Positions 34,549 through 44,537 of a stretch of 64,000 nt of DNA are shown piece by piece. The DNA lies in assembly GCF_004342685.1 (NCBI RefSeq), contig NZ_SMBZ01000019.1, forward strand, positions 1 to 64,000, given 5' to 3'. This DNA comes from Sphingobacterium alimentarium (GTDB lineage Bacteria; Bacteroidota; Bacteroidia; Sphingobacteriales; Sphingobacteriaceae). Numbering within the stretch: position 1 is the first letter of the stretch; every line of letters starts with the position of its first letter. The notes below the pieces were generated by a model. That model saw only the letters and a program-made list of their open reading frames with translations, was not told the DNA's origin and did not search any database. Made by a program: the position numbers and the translations under genes.

Positions 34549-35106
34549 TTAGCCGATCAGAAGCATATCGTCTACCGATACACCGAAATCATCTGCAAGA
34601 TAGGGATTTACATCAATATTTCGATGAAGTAATTCATCAAGAAAATAGATTTTGATTCTATCTTTATAAATATCAAGTTCGGCCCAATTGATGAATTTCA
34701 GTTTATTCAATTGTTCAACCGGATTGCCTTTTGTGAGAATAGCTACCTTTTTATCGGCTTCAAACAATTGTTTCAACAATGTTTTGGTATTATCAAATAG
34801 CTCGAGTCTCAAGGGTAGTTGCGCATTGGCACGCAGTCGCTCGAGATTTTCGCGATACTTCTCATCTACATGATAGATCTCTTTTACCGCATCGAATACT
34901 TTGTCTTCTCCATGATGCAGGTGGACTTTTTTCATCAGCTGCGCTAATTCATTGGCCTTGGCCGTTCCTTCAGTAAATTCATAAAAGCTACCAAACAGAT
35001 AATACACCTGCAATACATAATCTTGCTTTGGGAATAAGACATCATCCAGCTCAAAAACGTAGAGCGCTTTATTCAAGTCTATATGCTCAACTTTCTCTGT
35101 ATTCAT
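34549..35106 (-). CDS. HAD-like protein with altered active site
   Basis: This 185-residue protein has a HAD fold pattern. Motif I reads FELDDVLFP, where the usual nucleophile Asp (DxD) is Glu. Motif II is ILTKGN, a Lys is present in the expected region, and the protein ends at DDMLLIG, right where motif IV would need the next Asp (GD). The loss of the nucleophile and of motif IV suggests a non-catalytic or specialised protein. It follows the 156-residue gene directly (stop and ATG adjacent), so the two probably work together. The function is unknown. Confidence 0.65.
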   Translation of the reverse strand: MNTEKVEHIDLNKALYVFELDDVLFPKQDYVLQVYYLFGSFYEFTEGTAKANELAQLMKKVHLHHGEDKVFDAVKEIYHVDEKYRENLERLRANAQLPLRLELFDNTKTLLKQLFEADKKVAILTKGNPVEQLNKLKFINWAELDIYKDRIKIYFLDELLHRNIDVNPYLADDFGVSVDDMLLIG

Positions 35107-35577
35107 TTATCGGGCTATAGCTAATAAAAATTCCATCCCCGAATCAGACATTACGCCCAATCCATTTACTGCGACCTCGACCGGTTGACCAGTTAACAAA
35201 TCATGATTATCGACAATCAGACTGAGCGGCATATCTTTAGTTGGATTAGGTAAGATATCCAGTACTTCTAGATCCGCCTTAGCGGGACAGATTACCGTAA
35301 TTCCATATTCATCAAATAGCATCGTAGATTCGGATAATGATTCTATTTCAGCAAGCTGCAAAGGCAATATATATTCGCAATTATGGTCCAAAGCCAGCTT
35401 AAGCATTTCGTGCGAAAAAGTAGGATTTAAGCCTTTCGGAATTTGTACATAATTAGCTTTCATAAAGTCCGGCAAGGGATCCGAAGTACAAGCTATAATT
35501 TCAAATTTATCAGCCAGAATCTTTGCTATACGCAATCCCAGAACATGGGTGGAACTTGTTAATAATATTTTTTTCAA
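35107..35577 (-). CDS. Stand-alone pre-ATP-grasp-like domain protein
   Basis: This 156-residue protein begins KKILLTSSTHVLGLRIAKIL, a Rossmann-like start as found at the N-terminus of ATP-grasp ligases (PylC or carbamoyl-phosphate-synthase type). It continues with CEYILPLQLAEIESLSES and GITVICPAKADLEVLD. The ATP-grasp catalytic domain that normally follows is absent, because the protein ends after another ~45 residues. It is directly adjacent to the HAD-like gene. The assignment is by pattern only. Confidence 0.5.
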   Translation of the reverse strand: MKKILLTSSTHVLGLRIAKILADKFEIIACTSDPLPDFMKANYVQIPKGLNPTFSHEMLKLALDHNCEYILPLQLAEIESLSESTMLFDEYGITVICPAKADLEVLDILPNPTKDMPLSLIVDNHDLLTGQPVEVAVNGLGVMSDSGMEFLLAIAR

Positions 35578-35599
35578 AATGCGCTAAATTATCTTTGTA

Positions 35600-36253
35600 T
35601 TAGTAAATATTACCATCTTTCATATGCACCGTACGGTCGGATATATTGGCCAAATCTTCGTTGTGTGTGACAATGATAAATGTATGCCCCATCGAAGCGC
35701 GCAAATCAAAAAACAACTTGTGCAGGGCAGCCGCATTCTCCGAATCCAAATTACCTGAAGGCTCATCCGCCAAAATAATTTTAGGATTATTAATTAGTGC
35801 TCTAGCGACAGACACGCGCTGCTGCTCGCCTCCAGAGAGCTGAGAAGGCTTGTGGTGCGCCCTGTCCGCCACACCCAGCAAGTCCAGCAGTTCCATTCCT
35901 TTTTTCTCCGCCTCATGCGGTTTTGCTCCACCTATAAATGCTGGAATACAGACATTTTCCAATGCAGAAAATTCGGGAAGCAAATGGTGAAACTGGAATA
36001 CAAAACCAATATGATTGTTCCTAAAAGCGCTTAAATCCTTTGCTGAAAGCTTATGAATAGGTACATCATCGATATAGATTTCACCTTTGTCAGGCTTATC
36101 CAACGTTCCAATAATATGCAGCAATGTACTCTTACCGGCTCCCGAAGCACCGACAATACTTACAATCTCTCCCCGATCTACAGTGATGTCGACCCCTTTT
36201 AGAATCGGCAGGCTCCCATAGGCTTTATAGATATTAGATGCTTTTAGAATCAT
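35600..36253 (-). CDS. ABC transporter ATPase, LolD/MacB-like
   Basis: The start is the ATG at 36253 ([13 protein letters not shown]); the longer frame to 36331 adds no family-like residues. The 217-residue ATPase has Walker [10 protein letters not shown], a Q-loop in [18 protein letters not shown], the signature [15 protein letters not shown], Walker [13 protein letters not shown] and the switch His in [10 protein letters not shown]. The [10 protein letters not shown] and SGNLDSENA patterns are those of LolD, which powers release of lipoproteins from the inner membrane. The permease is not in the window, so a LolD role is likely but not proved. Confidence 0.88.
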   Translation of the reverse strand: MILKASNIYKAYGSLPILKGVDITVDRGEIVSIVGASGAGKSTLLHIIGTLDKPDKGEIYIDDVPIHKLSAKDLSAFRNNHIGFVFQFHHLLPEFSALENVCIPAFIGGAKPHEAEKKGMELLDLLGVADRAHHKPSQLSGGEQQRVSVARALINNPKIILADEPSGNLDSENAAALHKLFFDLRASMGHTFIIVTHNEDLANISDRTVHMKDGNIY

Positions 36254-36387
36254 AATTACGAAATTAAGAAAAAGAATCCTATTGGTGGAGGTATAAATAT
36301 AATCTAACGGAAGAACACATAAAGTATGCAAATAAATTCTTGTCTCTTAAGAATAAAAGTCCTATTTTTACGTCAAATTTTTTATCA

Positions 36388-37584
36388 ATGAACATTCACG
36401 AATATCAAGGAAAAGAAATACTTAAAAGTTTTGGCGTTAGAGTCCAAGAAGGAATAGTTGCTGACACTCCAGAACAAGCAGTAGCTGCTGCTCAAAAAAT
36501 GAAGGAAGACTTCAACTCGGATTGGGTTGTAGTAAAAGCGCAAATTCATGCTGGTGGCCGTGGTAAAGGTGGTGGTGTGAAATTAGCTAAAAACCACGAT
36601 GAGGTATTACAACGTGCTACTGATATCATCGGTATGCAATTAGTAACTCCACAAACTGGTCCTGAAGGCAAGAAAGTAAATAAAGTATTGGTCGCTCAAG
36701 ATGTTTACTATCCTGGAGAAAGTGAAACAAAAGAGTTTTACATGTCGGTATTACTAGACCGTGCAACTGGTCGCAATATCATCATGTACTCTACAGAAGG
36801 AGGTATGGACATCGAAGAGGTAGCTGAGAAAACTCCTCATTTGATCTTCAAAGAAGAAATCGACCCTAAAGTAGGTTTACAAGGTTTCCAAGCACGTAAG
36901 ATTGCCTTCAACTTAGGCTTATCAGGTGCTGCGCACAAAGACATGGTAAAATTCGTAGCTGCTTTGTACAAAGCTTACGATTCTATCGATGCATCTATGT
37001 TCGAAATCAACCCTGTATTAAAAACTTCAGATGATAAAATTTTGGCAGTAGACGCGAAAGTAAACTTAGACGAGAATGCTTTGTACCGTCATGCTGACAT
37101 CGCTGCTATGCGCGACATTACAGAAGAAGATCCAACAGAAGTAGAAGCTGGTGAGTCAAACTTGAACTATGTAAAACTTGACGGTAACGTAGGTTGTATG
37201 GTGAATGGTGCTGGTCTTGCTATGGCAACTATGGATATCATCAAATTAGCTGGTGGTGAACCTGCTAACTTCTTAGACGTAGGTGGTACAGCGAATGCTG
37301 AAACAGTGAAAGCTGGTTTCAACATTATCTTAAAAGACCCTAACGTAAAAGCTATCTTAATTAACATCTTCGGTGGTATCGTTCGTTGTGACCGTGTAGC
37401 GCAAGGTGTAATCGACGCTTACAATGAAATTGGCAACATCCCTGTTCCAATCATTGTTCGTCTTCAAGGTACTAACGCTGCTGAAGCGAAAAAATTAATT
37501 GACGAATCAGGTCTTCAAGTCTACTCTGCAATTTTATTAAAAGAAGCTGCTGAGTTAGTAACGAAAGTATTAGAAAGCAAATAA
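36388..37584 (+). CDS. sucC: Succinyl-CoA synthetase beta subunit (ADP-forming)
   Basis: The start is the ATG at 36388 (MNIHEYQGKEILKSFGV), the standard SucC N-terminus; the frame to 36340 is an artefact. The 398-residue protein has the ATP-grasp domain (VVKAQIHAGGRGKGGGVKLA, FEINPVLKT) and the C-terminal CoA-ligase part (NVGCMVNGAGLAMATMD, IFGGIVRCDRVAQGVIDAY). It forms the TCA-cycle enzyme with SucD, which is not adjacent. Codon use is notably regular, as expected of a highly expressed gene. Confidence 0.96.
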   Translation: MNIHEYQGKEILKSFGVRVQEGIVADTPEQAVAAAQKMKEDFNSDWVVVKAQIHAGGRGKGGGVKLAKNHDEVLQRATDIIGMQLVTPQTGPEGKKVNKVLVAQDVYYPGESETKEFYMSVLLDRATGRNIIMYSTEGGMDIEEVAEKTPHLIFKEEIDPKVGLQGFQARKIAFNLGLSGAAHKDMVKFVAALYKAYDSIDASMFEINPVLKTSDDKILAVDAKVNLDENALYRHADIAAMRDITEEDPTEVEAGESNLNYVKLDGNVGCMVNGAGLAMATMDIIKLAGGEPANFLDVGGTANAETVKAGFNIILKDPNVKAILINIFGGIVRCDRVAQGVIDAYNEIGNIPVPIIVRLQGTNAAEAKKLIDESGLQVYSAILLKEAAELVTKVLESK

Positions 37585-37604
37585 GCTTTTTTACCCTCAT
37601 AGTG

Positions 37605-37638
37605 AAAGCGGTCAAATAAAATTTGACCGCTTTTTTGT
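37605..37638 (+). terminator. Terminator after sucC
   Basis: The AAAGCGGTCAAAT stem pairs with ATTTGACCGCTTT and is followed by T residues. Confidence 0.88.
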
Positions 37639-37684
37639 TACACACGATCTTCAATATTGGCTTATATTTTGAGATAATGAATAT

Positions 37685-38242
37685 ATGAGAAAGATATTAG
37701 CCATTATATTTTTATTTGGACTTGTAGTATTGATGGGACATTGGATTAAAACCCGATGGGTGCCTAAGACCGAAATCGTAAGTTCGCATCATATCCTTTT
37801 AGAAAAAATTGAAGCCATTGGTAAACTTGAGCTCGTCAAATATCGTTTCAGCGATGTCATCGAACATACCAACAAAACAGACTTTCTACCTGACGCAAGT
37901 GTACTCTTAATCGTAAAAGCAGATGCAGTAGGCTGTATTGACTTGACCAAACTCACTGAGTCTGACATTTATGCTGAAGGGGATTCGGTACACATCAAGC
38001 TGCCTGCGCCGGAGATTTGTTATATCAAAATTGACCATAAACATTCTAAGGTCTACGATACCAAACTTGCATTTTTCCGCGAAGCTACATTGGTGGATGA
38101 AGCTTACAAATATGCAGAGCAAGAATTGGCCAAGCAAGTCAGAGAATCCGACATCCTAAAGCAAACTAGACAAAATGCTTTACCCCTATTGAAACCAATT
38201 TTTGAAGGATTGGGCTATAAAAAAGTCAACATAACCTTTTAA
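37685..38242 (+). CDS. DUF4230 family membrane-anchored protein
   Basis: This 185-residue protein has one N-terminal membrane helix (ILAIIFLFGLVVLMGHW). A DUF4230 domain follows (IEAIGKLELVKYRFSDVIEH, VLLIVKADAVGCIDLTKL, VHIKLPAPEICYIKIDHKHS) with a helical C-terminus (EQELAKQVRESDILKQTR). It faces the periplasm or outside. The function of the family is unknown. Confidence 0.83.
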   Translation: MRKILAIIFLFGLVVLMGHWIKTRWVPKTEIVSSHHILLEKIEAIGKLELVKYRFSDVIEHTNKTDFLPDASVLLIVKADAVGCIDLTKLTESDIYAEGDSVHIKLPAPEICYIKIDHKHSKVYDTKLAFFREATLVDEAYKYAEQELAKQVRESDILKQTRQNALPLLKPIFEGLGYKKVNITF

Positions 38243-38308
38243 TAGCTGTAACCTTACCGTCTTTCAATCTTAAATAGTATTGAAGTAAAATCATTAAATA
38301 TTATATAT

Positions 38309-38344
38309 AAAAAAGCAGGAGTGACAATTTAGTCACTCCTGCTT
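38309..38344 (-). terminator. Terminator of the fimbrillin pseudogene
   Basis: A 13-bp stem AAGCAGGAGTGAC/GTCACTCCTGCTT carries a T-run on the minus strand. Confidence 0.78.
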
Positions 38345-38392
38345 GCTTTGGCATCCACCTATATGTATGCGTATGCTATAATTTAAGAATTG

Positions 38393-39640
38393 CTATTTCG
38401 TAGCACATGGGATTTTCTTCTTACCGACCCCTGTAGATTTCATGACAGTCAATCCTTCTACCCTAGTGGTAGCCTTAATGTGGTTCGTCTGATCGCTACC
38501 TTTCCAATTTACGGTATTGAAACTTAGTCCATTTTTTAAACGTAATGGGTATAGTTCACCTTTTCTTACTACCATAGATTAATATTTCTCCATATCTACT
38601 GATGCCAATACGTAGCAGCGGTCTTGAAGATGTTCCTTCCATACTATAAATAGCACGAATTTTTCCACCCTCCACGTTAGTGCCTTCATATTGACTTCCA
38701 TCTGCGAATTCAATGTTTTGAGAAGTTAAGGCTGCATTGGTCTGGAACTGAATTTCAGTCAGAGTGACATCAGTACCTAATATAGGCTGACCATTTACAG
38801 ATAAATTCAAGGCATTGTCCAAATGCGTGATATCGTACACAAATCCATAATCCGCACCTGCCTCTATATAATCAAATGAAATTACAGTACCATTTTTCTT
38901 AAATGAACCATCAAACATGACACCTTTCTGTCCATTTTTGATTACTTCAGGATAATACCAATTTAACCCCTTCAGATCCGATACATTCTTGGTACATGTC
39001 TTCAATGTAAGGATTAAATTATACCGAACCCCAAGTTTAAAGCTCAAACCTTTCACCTCAAGCCCTTTGGATTCACCATCTGCTTCTAATGTAGCTATTT
39101 TAAAGACTCCACCATTGATCAAATTTTGGTTGATAGCAGTAGCCTCACTTGTGATCGTACGCACTCCTCCGGCAGGAATAATAGGAAAAATTACAGGCTT
39201 CCCTGCTGTCGCATTAGAACCAAAAGTAATTGAACCATCCATTAATTTTAATTCTACATTCAAAGCCACCGGGCTGAATGTAGAATTAATAATGTTCGTG
39301 ATGGCACCAGTCATCAGATTATCCATCTTCAATGTCGTGGTAATCTCACAGAATTTCGGCGTCAGACGCGATCTTTTTGTGGGGATACCACTTCGAGCTT
39401 GCTCTCCACATACATGTCGTCACTGATCCTATGGATATGGATCTGCTCCTCCTCCGCTTGAGTATGCGTACTGGCAGATAAATCCAAGCCTTCTTCATAA
39501 TTCACTCCGTCAAGATTGAGATTAACAAGAGCTTGTCCATCCGGAAGAGTTTCGTTTTCAGTTCGTTCGCGAAAAAAATAAAGTCAAACAAATTATCCCC
39601 CTGACAAGAAAAATTTATTTTTTATAGTATTAAATTTCAT
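38393..39640 (-). pseudogene. Fimbrillin-family (Mfa-like) lipoprotein pseudogene
   Basis: Pieces of one gene are spread over several frames on the minus strand. It starts at the ATG at 39640 (MKFNTIKNKFFLSGG, then stop). A shifted frame restores a signal peptide (IICLTLFFS), and the next block reads ERTENETLPDGQALVNLNLD through DMYVESKLEVVSPQKDRV to a TGA. The long block is 38556-39332 (TFSPVALNVELKLMDGSITF, GVRYNLILTLKTC, LNWYYPEVIKNGQKGVMFDG, FADGSQYEGTNVEGG, GEILIYGSKK). The last block is 38393-38575 in another frame (GELYPLRLKNGLSFNTVNWK, GVGKKKIPCATK). The order and motifs agree with Sphingobacteriaceae fimbrillin-like surface proteins. At least three indels, and probably an internal deletion near 39370, make it non-functional. 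Confidence 0.72.
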
Positions 39641-39669
39641 AATCATATATTTTACTTGTAAGCACTTGG

Positions 39670-39837
39670 TTACCAATCGATCGTTTTATTTACATCAGGA
39701 TCATCTTCCCATGATTCGTAAATATTGTCATAGGGATCTGTTGGTGTTACACAAGCAGAATGATTAGCTATACCGCCATCTATACTGATTACGAGTGCCT
39801 CAAAATGAGGTTTGAAATAAAATCTCTTTATTTTCAT
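39670..39837 (-). CDS. Hypothetical 55-residue protein upstream of fimbrillin pseudogene
   Basis: An ATG at 39837 opens a 55-codon frame beginning MKIKRFYFKPHFEALVISID and ending SWEDDPDVNKTIDW at a TAA. The N-terminus is basic and aromatic, and the C-terminus is acidic and rich in Asp, Pro and Trp. It precedes the fimbrillin pseudogene by 29 nt on the same strand and is itself undamaged. I do not recognise the family; small proteins of this kind are placed next to fimbrillin-like genes in related genomes as far as I recall, but that is memory rather than evidence here. Confidence 0.5.
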   Translation of the reverse strand: MKIKRFYFKPHFEALVISIDGGIANHSACVTPTDPYDNIYESWEDDPDVNKTIDW

Positions 39838-40139
39838 ATGAATTATAATATTTTAACTAAAAGGGCTTAGCTTGTTAGTATGATAAAAAACCAGTTTAAA
39901 TATATAACCTAAACACTGTATTAGTTATTTTTTATGCCAAAGATTTTCCTGTGTAAAAATTATTCTGCAATTCAAAACCGAAGGTTAATAATTTTGATTA
40001 TTAATATTTAACTAATTAAAATTTAGGGAAATGTATTCGTGAGATTTATTAATTACCAAAGAATAATATTACGTATGCCGGTATATACTTACTATATAAG
40101 GAGATTATATAGAGTTATTTAAATAAAATAAAGAGAGAG
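39838..40139. other. 302-base AT-rich intergenic region
   Basis: The region between the small gene and the end of tamB is strongly AT-rich. I see no coding frame, no clear TAnnTTTG promoter box on either strand and no strong hairpin. It presumably holds the promoter of the decayed fimbrillin unit. Confidence 0.4.
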
Positions 40140-43100
40140 TTAATCTTTTGGCTTTGCAGGTTTGACAAACCACAGTCTTCTCCAGAGTTCGCCTAGCGAA
40201 TTAAATTCTTGACGGTACACTAAACCTAGAGCGGTTATGTACTCTGCATCCAATGAGCGAATAAGAAAATTGCGGGTGTAAGGTCTATTGTATGCACGGA
40301 AAAGCAGGTTGCCATCTTGGCGCAGCTTATAGGTCAATTCAGCATCTGTGGTAATACCCTGACGGAAAAAGGTCAAGTCCGTCGCTTCATAATTCGTGCG
40401 ATCAGTTATTCCTCCGGACAAGACCAATCTATCATTTAGCAAGCGCAAAGAGGCTGAAGCATCATTGAATGATCGAATATTCAAGTCCAAAAAATTCACA
40501 TTCAAAGACTGAGAAATAATATTATTCAACTGATTAAAAGCGATTTCAGTACCGGCGGACAGCAATGTATTATTCACTTCCCTACCGATTTCATTGGATG
40601 AACTTGGCGTGAAGCTTCTTCGTACGATGAGACTTAATGCTTGCTGATTGACATTATTCGCATCACTCAGGTAACTTTGCAATTGATCCTTAATGTATGG
40701 GTTTTGCGGAAAATTAAGATCGAACGTGACATCCGGCTGCTCTAACGTACCTTTGATAAGCATATCCGCTTGTGCGAGCACACGCTCATTGTCTCCTGCA
40801 TGGCCAGCAGCATTAAACAATGGTCCAATAGCTGTACGTTGCTGATAGATGGCGTTTAGATTGATAACAGCCTCTGTGGGTTCACCCGTCCAACGTATTG
40901 TTCCTCCTTCTTTGATGTCAAAATACTTATTGATAAAATCTTGCGCGGTAAAGTGAAACTTGCCCTGCGTAACGATATAATCGCCAAACATTTCAAAATC
41001 TCCGAGATTAGAAATTTTCATCGCTATTGTACCGCTACCACTGCCACGCAGGGAGCCCATAGTCGTTTGAAGATTAACTTCAGCATCTGGCGTAAAATTC
41101 AGGTTCATATTCATGGTCAGACCGTTGAAAAGATTTCGTTTTACGCGATTCTCATTTTCGGAAGAGTCTGCACTGACGAAATAAATAAAATCATTATCTG
41201 AAATCGTCATAGCGGAATTGAATGGCAAAGTGATATAAGTACCATTCTCCGATCGTGCGTCTATATCAATATTAATGGAAGAAGTGTACCCTTTGAATCG
41301 AAATACCCCAGTGGCAAAGGCAGTACCATAGTATTGGTTATTATCCTTGTAACTGGTGTTAAGAATCATAATTTTGTTACCACTGATATCCACATCGATA
41401 TATGGATTGGCCAATTTTTGGAGATTAACCATGCCATTAGCCACAGCCGAGTTTCCTCTGCTGTCACGCAAAGTCAGATTCTGCAAAATGATCGCATTAT
41501 TCTCTACCAAAGCAATCTGATTGTCCACGAGATAATGCGTATTGAGGTAGTTGACCGTAAATTCTGCAGCATTAAATCTTCCTAACCCCGTTATTTTAGG
41601 GTTTTTAAATGTGCCTTTTATTTCGACATCCGCATTTCCTTTTCCTTTTAAGTTGGAAACTAATTTTTTCAAAAAGGGTTGAAATATAGCTAGATCAGTT
41701 TCTTGGAGTTTACCTTTTAAATCCAGTTTTTCATCCTCATTAAAGAAATTATATTCCCCATTGATCAGTACACCGCGCTGCAAATCATCTAGCAACTGCA
41801 TATCAATCAGCATGTTGCCTGTCACAGGATTAAAGTTCGCTTCCAACCCTAACTTACCAATAGCCACCTCATTATATACAATAGGGCTAGTCTGTATATT
41901 CATCGAGGCAACAGGATTTTTAAATACAGAAACAATATCAACTTTACCATCCATCATGCCTTCGAGATGAATACCAAGTGGCTTAGTAATCCCCTGTAAG
42001 GAAGCTAAATCAAAATTTTGGAACAGCATATTCAACTTATCATTCTCTTTGGAGAGAACACCATCCAATTTGACCTGCTGTTTGTCCTGATTCAATACAA
42101 GATCAGATATATATATTTTGCCTTGCGAAATATGCATTTTTGCATCATCATTCAAGGACCATTTTTCGCTGTTAAGTACGATGTATGAAGGTCGGAAATG
42201 TATGTATGCGGGAGCATTGTGTGCGAAGTGTATGTCGCCGTTGAGATTGAGGTAATTGGTCGCATGCTTTTCGGACATTTCCACATTAAAGACCAAACTA
42301 TCATTTGCCAACACATTTCGAATAGCGACATTATTTATGTACGTACTATCTGCAAAATTCACTCTATCTGCTTTTATATCTAGTGAAAAAGCACGGTTAT
42401 CCGCATTTTCTTGAACAGAAAGATTGCTCACTTTTATTCCTTTGTATAGCAGAGAAGGACTGAATGCCACAAATTTCGCCTGGTAATCCTCTGAAGAAAA
42501 TTGCGCATCCAGCAGTGCTCCATCATCCAAGGTAAGCGAAGGATCAAGCAGAGCGGATATCGGCTGGAAAGACTTGACATTGATAGCCAGATTAAAATTC
42601 TGTGGATTATAATGCTGCGTCTCTAAATTAATCGCCGGCGCATAGCGCATAGCCAAAGATTTGAAATATGGCACAATAGTATTTAGGTCAATTACGCCAA
42701 CCATCTCGACATCCAACACATCCGAATTCAAACTTAAGAGACGGCTTTTTTCGTTTCCTTCGGCTTCAAAATTAACCGTTGGAATAAAGAAATCTCCTTT
42801 GCTCGTGCTGAAACTAACCGAATGCGCATACAAATGTCCTTCTAGAGTATTTATGCTATTACCGACGAGATTGGTATTGAGAGTCGCATGTTTTAAGATG
42901 ACGCTATCCTTGTTCAACCAACCCAGTTTGTTAAGCGCCGCATATTTAATAGCCGCATCCAAGATATAGTTGGGCGTGCTATTTTTCCAATCTATACTCG
43001 AATTGTAGGTCAACTGGATATTTTTATCATCGACAGTTCCCTCAATAGCAAGTGCTTTATCCGCAAAAGTTCCTTTTACATATATATTTTCATACGAATA

Positions 43101-44450
43101 TGTTGGAGTCGCTATATTGTGAATATTTCCTTCAAATTTTACATCCAAGTCATCCAAATTGAGACCCGATCCGTGAAGGGCTAGGTTGAAAGTACTGCGT
43201 TGCACAGATTTTAGATGTAGCACATCACCCAAATTAAAATTGGAAGCCATTAGCTTGCCATCATAAGATAAACGATCCTGGATTTTCAAATGCGCATCGG
43301 CTCGCACAGCTCCTGCTACCGTCGTCAGCAAACCCTTTATATCGAAATCATTGTACAACCCTAAAAAGGTTCCCGTATAGTGAAGGTCTTTCAGGTTATG
43401 CAATTCAGAAGGAAGCACCAAAGACTTATTATTAGCTAATTTTGGAACAAAATATTCAATATCCTTAGCGGAACTCACCAATTCTTTCACATTAAAACCA
43501 AATACAGTTTTATTGATATTGGGTAATCCCTTAATTGTAAAATCACTCTTCAGAGAAGTGTTATTGCCTGTTGCTAATTCGACATTGTTTGCGCGGATAT
43601 CGGCCACGGTGCCGTTGAGATTTGCATTTTTAATATGCGTACTAAACTGTACGGTATGCATGGACGGCGCAAAAAACTCTATGTCTCGGGAATCTATGTA
43701 CGAATCTTCCAATTGTGCAGTGACGCGCACATCCTTAATAAAAGAAGTAAAGTCACTAATATCCTTATAATCGAATACCACATAATCTTTCAGCGTCGAT
43801 TCATTGGTACGGATGAGTAAGTTTTCAAACTTCATCTGCTGCTCGCCATAGGAAGCGTTGGAAGAAAGCTCACGGAGATGAAACCCTGATTTTTCTTTAA
43901 GGGTTAAGTGAGAAATATGTGCAGATGTAATTGAACCGAGGGAAATATCATCGACCAAACCCGAAAGCTCTGTCACATACAAATCGCCAAAATCTACTCC
44001 ACTGTGAGGAGCGTTAATCTGGTGGTTGACCATTCGGAATTTGTTATTCACCAACTCAATTTGTGATAAAGTCAGTTCCAACTTTTGCTTCTGGGTCTTG
44101 GGTTCCGTCTTTTTAGGAGCAAAATACTGAACATACTTACTCAGATTCGTACTGTCCTTATAGATTTGATAGTTGAGGTACGCCTCGCGCAGTTTGATTT
44201 TTTCGACGGTGACTTTGTTGTCAAAAAACTTGAGCAAATCCAGATTTGCATCCACAGCTTTGGCATACAGCGTCGTATCGCCATTGTGCTCTATGACGGC
44301 CAGATTTTGTAATGTCAATGTCGAAAAAGGTTTGAAGTAAACCCTTTCCAAGCTTATTATCGCTTTCAGCTCTTTACTTAGAAACTTGGCTACATGCCCC
44401 GTGAGGTAGGTTTGTACGGAAGCAAACTGCAGTGAAAATACAGCAAGCAT
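40140..44450 (-). CDS. tamB: TamB-like translocation/assembly module protein
   Basis: This protein of 1436 residues from the ATG at 44450 is a long, beta-rich, AsmA/TamB-type protein. The C-terminal DUF490 domain is clear (VNLQTTMGSLRGSGSGTIAM, IRWTGEPTEAVINLNAIYQQ, FDLNFPQNPYIKDQLQSYLS). TamB spans the periplasm and helps lipid or outer-membrane protein transport. The frame stays open upstream of 44450 and encodes the rest of a membrane anchor (KKILKITLWTLTSILLLV), but contains no ATG, GTG or TTG before an in-frame stop at 44565-44567. The true start may therefore be a rare codon (for example ATT at 44528) upstream of the listed one. It is divergent from tsaD with overlapping promoter space. 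Confidence 0.88.
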   Translation of the reverse strand: MLAVFSLQFASVQTYLTGHVAKFLSKELKAIISLERVYFKPFSTLTLQNLAVIEHNGDTTLYAKAVDANLDLLKFFDNKVTVEKIKLREAYLNYQIYKDSTNLSKYVQYFAPKKTEPKTQKQKLELTLSQIELVNNKFRMVNHQINAPHSGVDFGDLYVTELSGLVDDISLGSITSAHISHLTLKEKSGFHLRELSSNASYGEQQMKFENLLIRTNESTLKDYVVFDYKDISDFTSFIKDVRVTAQLEDSYIDSRDIEFFAPSMHTVQFSTHIKNANLNGTVADIRANNVELATGNNTSLKSDFTIKGLPNINKTVFGFNVKELVSSAKDIEYFVPKLANNKSLVLPSELHNLKDLHYTGTFLGLYNDFDIKGLLTTVAGAVRADAHLKIQDRLSYDGKLMASNFNLGDVLHLKSVQRSTFNLALHGSGLNLDDLDVKFEGNIHNIATPTYSYENIYVKGTFADKALAIEGTVDDKNIQLTYNSSIDWKNSTPNYILDAAIKYAALNKLGWLNKDSVILKHATLNTNLVGNSINTLEGHLYAHSVSFSTSKGDFFIPTVNFEAEGNEKSRLLSLNSDVLDVEMVGVIDLNTIVPYFKSLAMRYAPAINLETQHYNPQNFNLAINVKSFQPISALLDPSLTLDDGALLDAQFSSEDYQAKFVAFSPSLLYKGIKVSNLSVQENADNRAFSLDIKADRVNFADSTYINNVAIRNVLANDSLVFNVEMSEKHATNYLNLNGDIHFAHNAPAYIHFRPSYIVLNSEKWSLNDDAKMHISQGKIYISDLVLNQDKQQVKLDGVLSKENDKLNMLFQNFDLASLQGITKPLGIHLEGMMDGKVDIVSVFKNPVASMNIQTSPIVYNEVAIGKLGLEANFNPVTGNMLIDMQLLDDLQRGVLINGEYNFFNEDEKLDLKGKLQETDLAIFQPFLKKLVSNLKGKGNADVEIKGTFKNPKITGLGRFNAAEFTVNYLNTHYLVDNQIALVENNAIILQNLTLRDSRGNSAVANGMVNLQKLANPYIDVDISGNKIMILNTSYKDNNQYYGTAFATGVFRFKGYTSSINIDIDARSENGTYITLPFNSAMTISDNDFIYFVSADSSENENRVKRNLFNGLTMNMNLNFTPDAEVNLQTTMGSLRGSGSGTIAMKISNLGDFEMFGDYIVTQGKFHFTAQDFINKYFDIKEGGTIRWTGEPTEAVINLNAIYQQRTAIGPLFNAAGHAGDNERVLAQADMLIKGTLEQPDVTFDLNFPQNPYIKDQLQSYLSDANNVNQQALSLIVRRSFTPSSSNEIGREVNNTLLSAGTEIAFNQLNNIISQSLNVNFLDLNIRSFNDASASLRLLNDRLVLSGGITDRTNYEATDLTFFRQGITTDAELTYKLRQDGNLLFRAYNRPYTRNFLIRSLDAEYITALGLVYRQEFNSLGELWRRLWFVKPAKPKD

Positions 44451-44506
44451 TACCAGTAATAAGATACTAGTAAGCGTCCAAAGCGTTATTTTCAGTATTT
44501 TTTTGA

Positions 44507-44514
44507 TACTTTTG
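44507..44514 (+). promoter_or_regulatory. -7 promoter box of tsaD
   Basis: TACTTTTG lies 23 nt before the tsaD ATG and within the region that encodes the upstream part of the divergent TamB anchor. Confidence 0.55.
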
Positions 44515-44537
44515 TGCGTTAAATAAATTCTTCCAAA

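Noticed and set aside
38989-39426. Plus-strand 145-codon ORF
   Set aside because: It is antisense to the fimbrillin pseudogene, whose motifs are clear on the minus strand.
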